Source: Tenderia sp965602225
GTDB lineage: Bacteria > Pseudomonadota > Gammaproteobacteria > Tenderiales > Tenderiaceae
Assembly (NCBI GenBank): GCA_965602225.1
Contig: CBFCYE010000006.1
Location: 1-64,000 of the forward strand
Length of the DNA stretch: 64,000 nt
Reading direction: 5' to 3'
Positions 61,751 to 64,000 of this stretch are shown here, in pieces. The position numbers and the translations under genes are program-made. The stretch's first letter is position 1. Each line of letters begins with the position of its first letter. Below the pieces are notes generated by a model. It was not told where the DNA came from. It did no database searches and saw only the letters and a program-made list of their open reading frames with translations.

Positions 61751-63028
61751 ATGATCAAACTCAAACAACTCTTCAATTTTAGCCAGGCGGTAAGCCAGGC
61801 CTTTTATGATGATCGCTGTTTGCGTAGCTCAGCCGCAATGACCTACACAACGCTGTTATCGCTGGTTCCGCTGTCAACCGTCATCTTTTCAGTATTCGCC
61901 GCCTTTCCCATGTTTGACTCCGTAGCCGGTCAAATCCAAAGTTTCATCTTTGAAAATTTTGTCCCAACATCAGGCGATGCTATTCAGCATTATCTGCAAG
62001 AATTCTCCAGCAAGACCTCAAAACTAACCGCTATAGGCACGGCCTTTTTAATCATCTCGGCGCTACTAATGATGAATACCATTGAAGGCGCCATGAACGA
62101 TATCTGGCATATCAAAAGCAGCCGCAAACCCATAGCAAAATTCATGGTCTACTGGGCCATGTTGACGCTTGGCCCCATCCTGATTGGCGCTAGCATTGCC
62201 TTTACTTCATACCTGACCTCACTACCGCTGTTCAGTGAAACTGTCCTGATTAGCGGCTTAAAATCCCAGCTATTGATGCTGTTACCGTTCCTGGCAACCA
62301 CTCTTGCCTGCACCTTGTTATACGCCGTCGTTCCCAACACCTACGTTCCACTTCGACATGCCGTCACTGGCGCCCTGGTTGCGGCTGCACTATTTGAGGT
62401 GGCAAAAAAGGGCTTTGCCCTCTATGTCACCGCCTTCCCCACCTATGAAATGATCTATGGCGCACTCGCCACCATACCGGTGTTTCTGATCTGGCTATAT
62501 ATATCCTGGATGGTTGTCATGCTCGGTGCGGAAATCAGCTATTGTCTTTACCATAGACAAGGCAGCAAGCAAGACCTGCTACTTAGCAGCAGCGATCAGC
62601 TACTTAACGACTTCAAGGTCATCGCACTGATTTGGCAGGCACAACAGCAAGACCGACTACTGAGTGAAGATGATATTGCCGGACACCCGTCTGTGGAAAA
62701 AATTGACATCCTGCCCAGTCTGGAGCGTATGCAGAAAACCCGGCTGATTCATCAAACCATCGATGCTCAATGGGCGCTCTCAAAGGACAGCGCCCGGCTG
62801 ACATTAGCGGATCTCTACACAGCACAGGACCACGCACTGCCTCAGCTAAAGCCTGAGCAACTTAGTTCTGACCCTATTGAACAGGCATTAGCTGAGGCAC
62901 TAATAAACTCAAACCATATGATTGATAAAGCATTGGCACTACCGTTACAGCAGCTATTTCAATGCGCCGTCAAACAACAACCAAGACCAGCGGAAAACCA
63001 GCGCATAGAACCGACAATCGAGCTATAA
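61751..63028 (+). CDS. YihY/UPF0761 inner-membrane protein
   Basis: 425 residues. Family start SQAFYDDRCLRSSAAMTYTT; six membrane segments up to about residue 265 (LSLVPLSTVIFSVFAAFP, IGTAFLIISALLMMNTIEGA, YISWMVVMLGAEISYCLY). A cytoplasmic helix-rich tail (270-425) looks like a winged-helix-type extension found in many proteobacterial members. Once called ribonuclease BN, the family is now regarded as membrane proteins of unknown role. Confidence 0.92.
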   Translation: MIKLKQLFNFSQAVSQAFYDDRCLRSSAAMTYTTLLSLVPLSTVIFSVFAAFPMFDSVAGQIQSFIFENFVPTSGDAIQHYLQEFSSKTSKLTAIGTAFLIISALLMMNTIEGAMNDIWHIKSSRKPIAKFMVYWAMLTLGPILIGASIAFTSYLTSLPLFSETVLISGLKSQLLMLLPFLATTLACTLLYAVVPNTYVPLRHAVTGALVAAALFEVAKKGFALYVTAFPTYEMIYGALATIPVFLIWLYISWMVVMLGAEISYCLYHRQGSKQDLLLSSSDQLLNDFKVIALIWQAQQQDRLLSEDDIAGHPSVEKIDILPSLERMQKTRLIHQTIDAQWALSKDSARLTLADLYTAQDHALPQLKPEQLSSDPIEQALAEALINSNHMIDKALALPLQQLFQCAVKQQPRPAENQRIEPTIEL

Positions 63029-63058
63029 TGACCACAGTCACGACATGGATAATGAAAA

Positions 63059-63589
63059 ATGAAAGCCCTGGAAAGAATCTTTGAATCCCTACTCTGGGAC
63101 AGCCGCTTAATTGTCATCGTCGCGGTTATCACCAGCCTCATCACAAGCCTGGCAATGTTTTATATCGCCACCGCCGACGCCTATTTTATGGTCAGCCATC
63201 TGGGCGAATACATCTCCCCAGAACTAAGCCAGGCAGCACGGGCCAGCCTACGTTCCACCACCGTCACTCACGTTGTTGAGATTGTCGATGGTTATCTGCT
63301 CGCCACCATACTGCTGATATTTTCCCTCGGCCTGTACGAGCTGTTTATCGGCAAGATAGAAAAGGCCGAGCAATCCGAAACATCTTCCAGTGTATTGCTG
63401 ATTGAAAGTCTTGATGATCTCAAAAGCCGTCTGGCCAAGGTCATCCTGATGATACTCATCGTCAAGTTTTTTGAGCATGCCATAGCGATGAAGTTTGAGG
63501 TTGCGATTGACCTGCTATACCTTGCAGGCGGCATCGCCCTGCTCGGCGTGGCCCTGTACGCAAGTCATGCTGCTGAGGGTCATAAGTAG
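63059..63589 (+). CDS. UPF0114 (YqhA-like) membrane protein
   Basis: 176 residues with four membrane segments. Family pattern: LERIFESLLWDSRLIVIVAV, then VVEIVDGYLLATILLIFSLGL and YELFIGKIEKAE, and SRLAKVILMILIVKFFEHA near the end. The function is unknown; related proteins have been proposed to be channel-like. 30 bases from the preceding gene, so a common transcript is likely. Confidence 0.9.
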   Translation: MKALERIFESLLWDSRLIVIVAVITSLITSLAMFYIATADAYFMVSHLGEYISPELSQAARASLRSTTVTHVVEIVDGYLLATILLIFSLGLYELFIGKIEKAEQSETSSSVLLIESLDDLKSRLAKVILMILIVKFFEHAIAMKFEVAIDLLYLAGGIALLGVALYASHAAEGHK

Positions 63590-63617
63590 TTAACCTGACC
63601 AACAAGTTACATTCCAG

Positions 63618-64000
63618 ATGAATCCAGAAGCAAAAACCAACCTAACGGCTTTTGCCTTCATCCTGCTACTCATCAGCTGTAGCATCCTGGCCTTCTGGCC
63701 AGGCATTACAGGCCCCTTCCTTCTGGATGACAGCTCCAATCTGTCCTCAATGCAGAAAAATGGCGGCATCAAAGATGCCGTCAGCCTAGCAGCATATATA
63801 TTCAATGACATCGCCTCTGCCTTTGGCCGACCTATATCCTATCTAAGCTTCACAATAAACAGCCAAACCTGGCCAGCAGAACCTTACGCCTTCAAATACA
63901 CCAACATCCTATTACATGCACTCAACAGCATTATCGTATTTGCGCTTTGTTTTATGCTGTTTAGCAAAATAGGCCACAAGCAAAGGCAGGCCTCATTAAG
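63618..64000 (+). CDS. Multi-spanning membrane transferase-like protein, N-terminal part (cut by window edge)
   Basis: An ATG at 63618 opens a frame that runs off the window (127 codons seen). A first membrane segment is FAFILLLISCSILAFWPGI. Next come GPFLLDDSSNLSSM, then FGRPISYLSFTINSQTWP and KYTNILLHALNSIIVFAL. The Asp-Asp after the first span, plus GRP and HxxN in this order, are typical of GT-C type O-mannosyl-transferase-like proteins that often carry C-terminal TPR repeats. The rest is outside the window, so the function is tentative. Confidence 0.7.
   Translation, partial: MNPEAKTNLTAFAFILLLISCSILAFWPGITGPFLLDDSSNLSSMQKNGGIKDAVSLAAYIFNDIASAFGRPISYLSFTINSQTWPAEPYAFKYTNILLHALNSIIVFALCFMLFSKIGHKQRQASL

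Overview
The window looks like part of a gammaproteobacterial chromosome of roughly 50% GC. Support comes from glrK-qseG-glrR, the cysS / cyclophilin / lpxH neighbourhood, the acnB-type aconitase, hslR, htpG and clpB with sigma-32-like promoters, and a sigma-28-like promoter on a flagellin gene. A group 3b [NiFe] hydrogenase, a PEP-CTERM surface protein, many chemoreceptors and an ECF-sigma operon suggest a motile, metabolically versatile environmental bacterium. The species cannot be named from the sequence.

Layout. 1-2400: two-component system glrK-qseG-glrR, cut by the left edge. 2.5-10 kb: cysS, cyclophilin, lpxH, hemH, an HTH-receiver regulator, hslR and htpG. 10.1-17.5 kb: phosphoglucomutase, an ECF sigma / anti-sigma operon that carries an acidic repeat protein and a TPR-beta-barrel protein, and PEP synthase. 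17.5-23.6 kb: a small secreted peptide gene and the hydrogenase operon (ferritin-like DUF455, beta, gamma, a four-helix-bundle protein, delta, alpha, maturation protease). 23.7-27.2 kb: accessory DNA with a PD40 protein, an AT-rich PLD-like gene between inverted copies of repeats, a structured non-coding stretch and a small lipoprotein. 27.2-34 kb: nadA, aspS, fmdB, an Atm1-like ABC exporter and a PEP-CTERM protein behind a CRP-type site. 34-43.7 kb: AMP/thymidine-phosphorylase family enzyme, PRPP synthetase and DUF1614; a split PAS + chemoreceptor pair; SDR; acnB; DUF481. 43.7-49.8 kb: two tandem chemoreceptors and a flagellin with a collagenase-like metalloprotease domain in its middle (flagellinolysin type), followed by a remnant of a clpB 3' end. 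50-58 kb: clpB, a CBS / PII-like / DUF1538 / DUF1538 operon and a P-type cation ATPase. 58-64 kb: a large beta-helix surface protein, wrbA, a LysM lipoprotein, YihY-like and UPF0114 membrane proteins, and the start of a multi-spanning transferase.

Most striking points: the proteolytic flagellin with its sigma-28 promoter and chemoreceptor neighbours; the DUF1538-PII-like-CBS transport unit; a hydrogenase small subunit without a usual start codon, directly behind an inserted four-helix-bundle gene; the inverted-repeat island around the PLD-like gene; and the ECF operon with the tetrapeptide-repeat periplasmic protein. No rRNA, tRNA, CRISPR array or transposase gene was seen.
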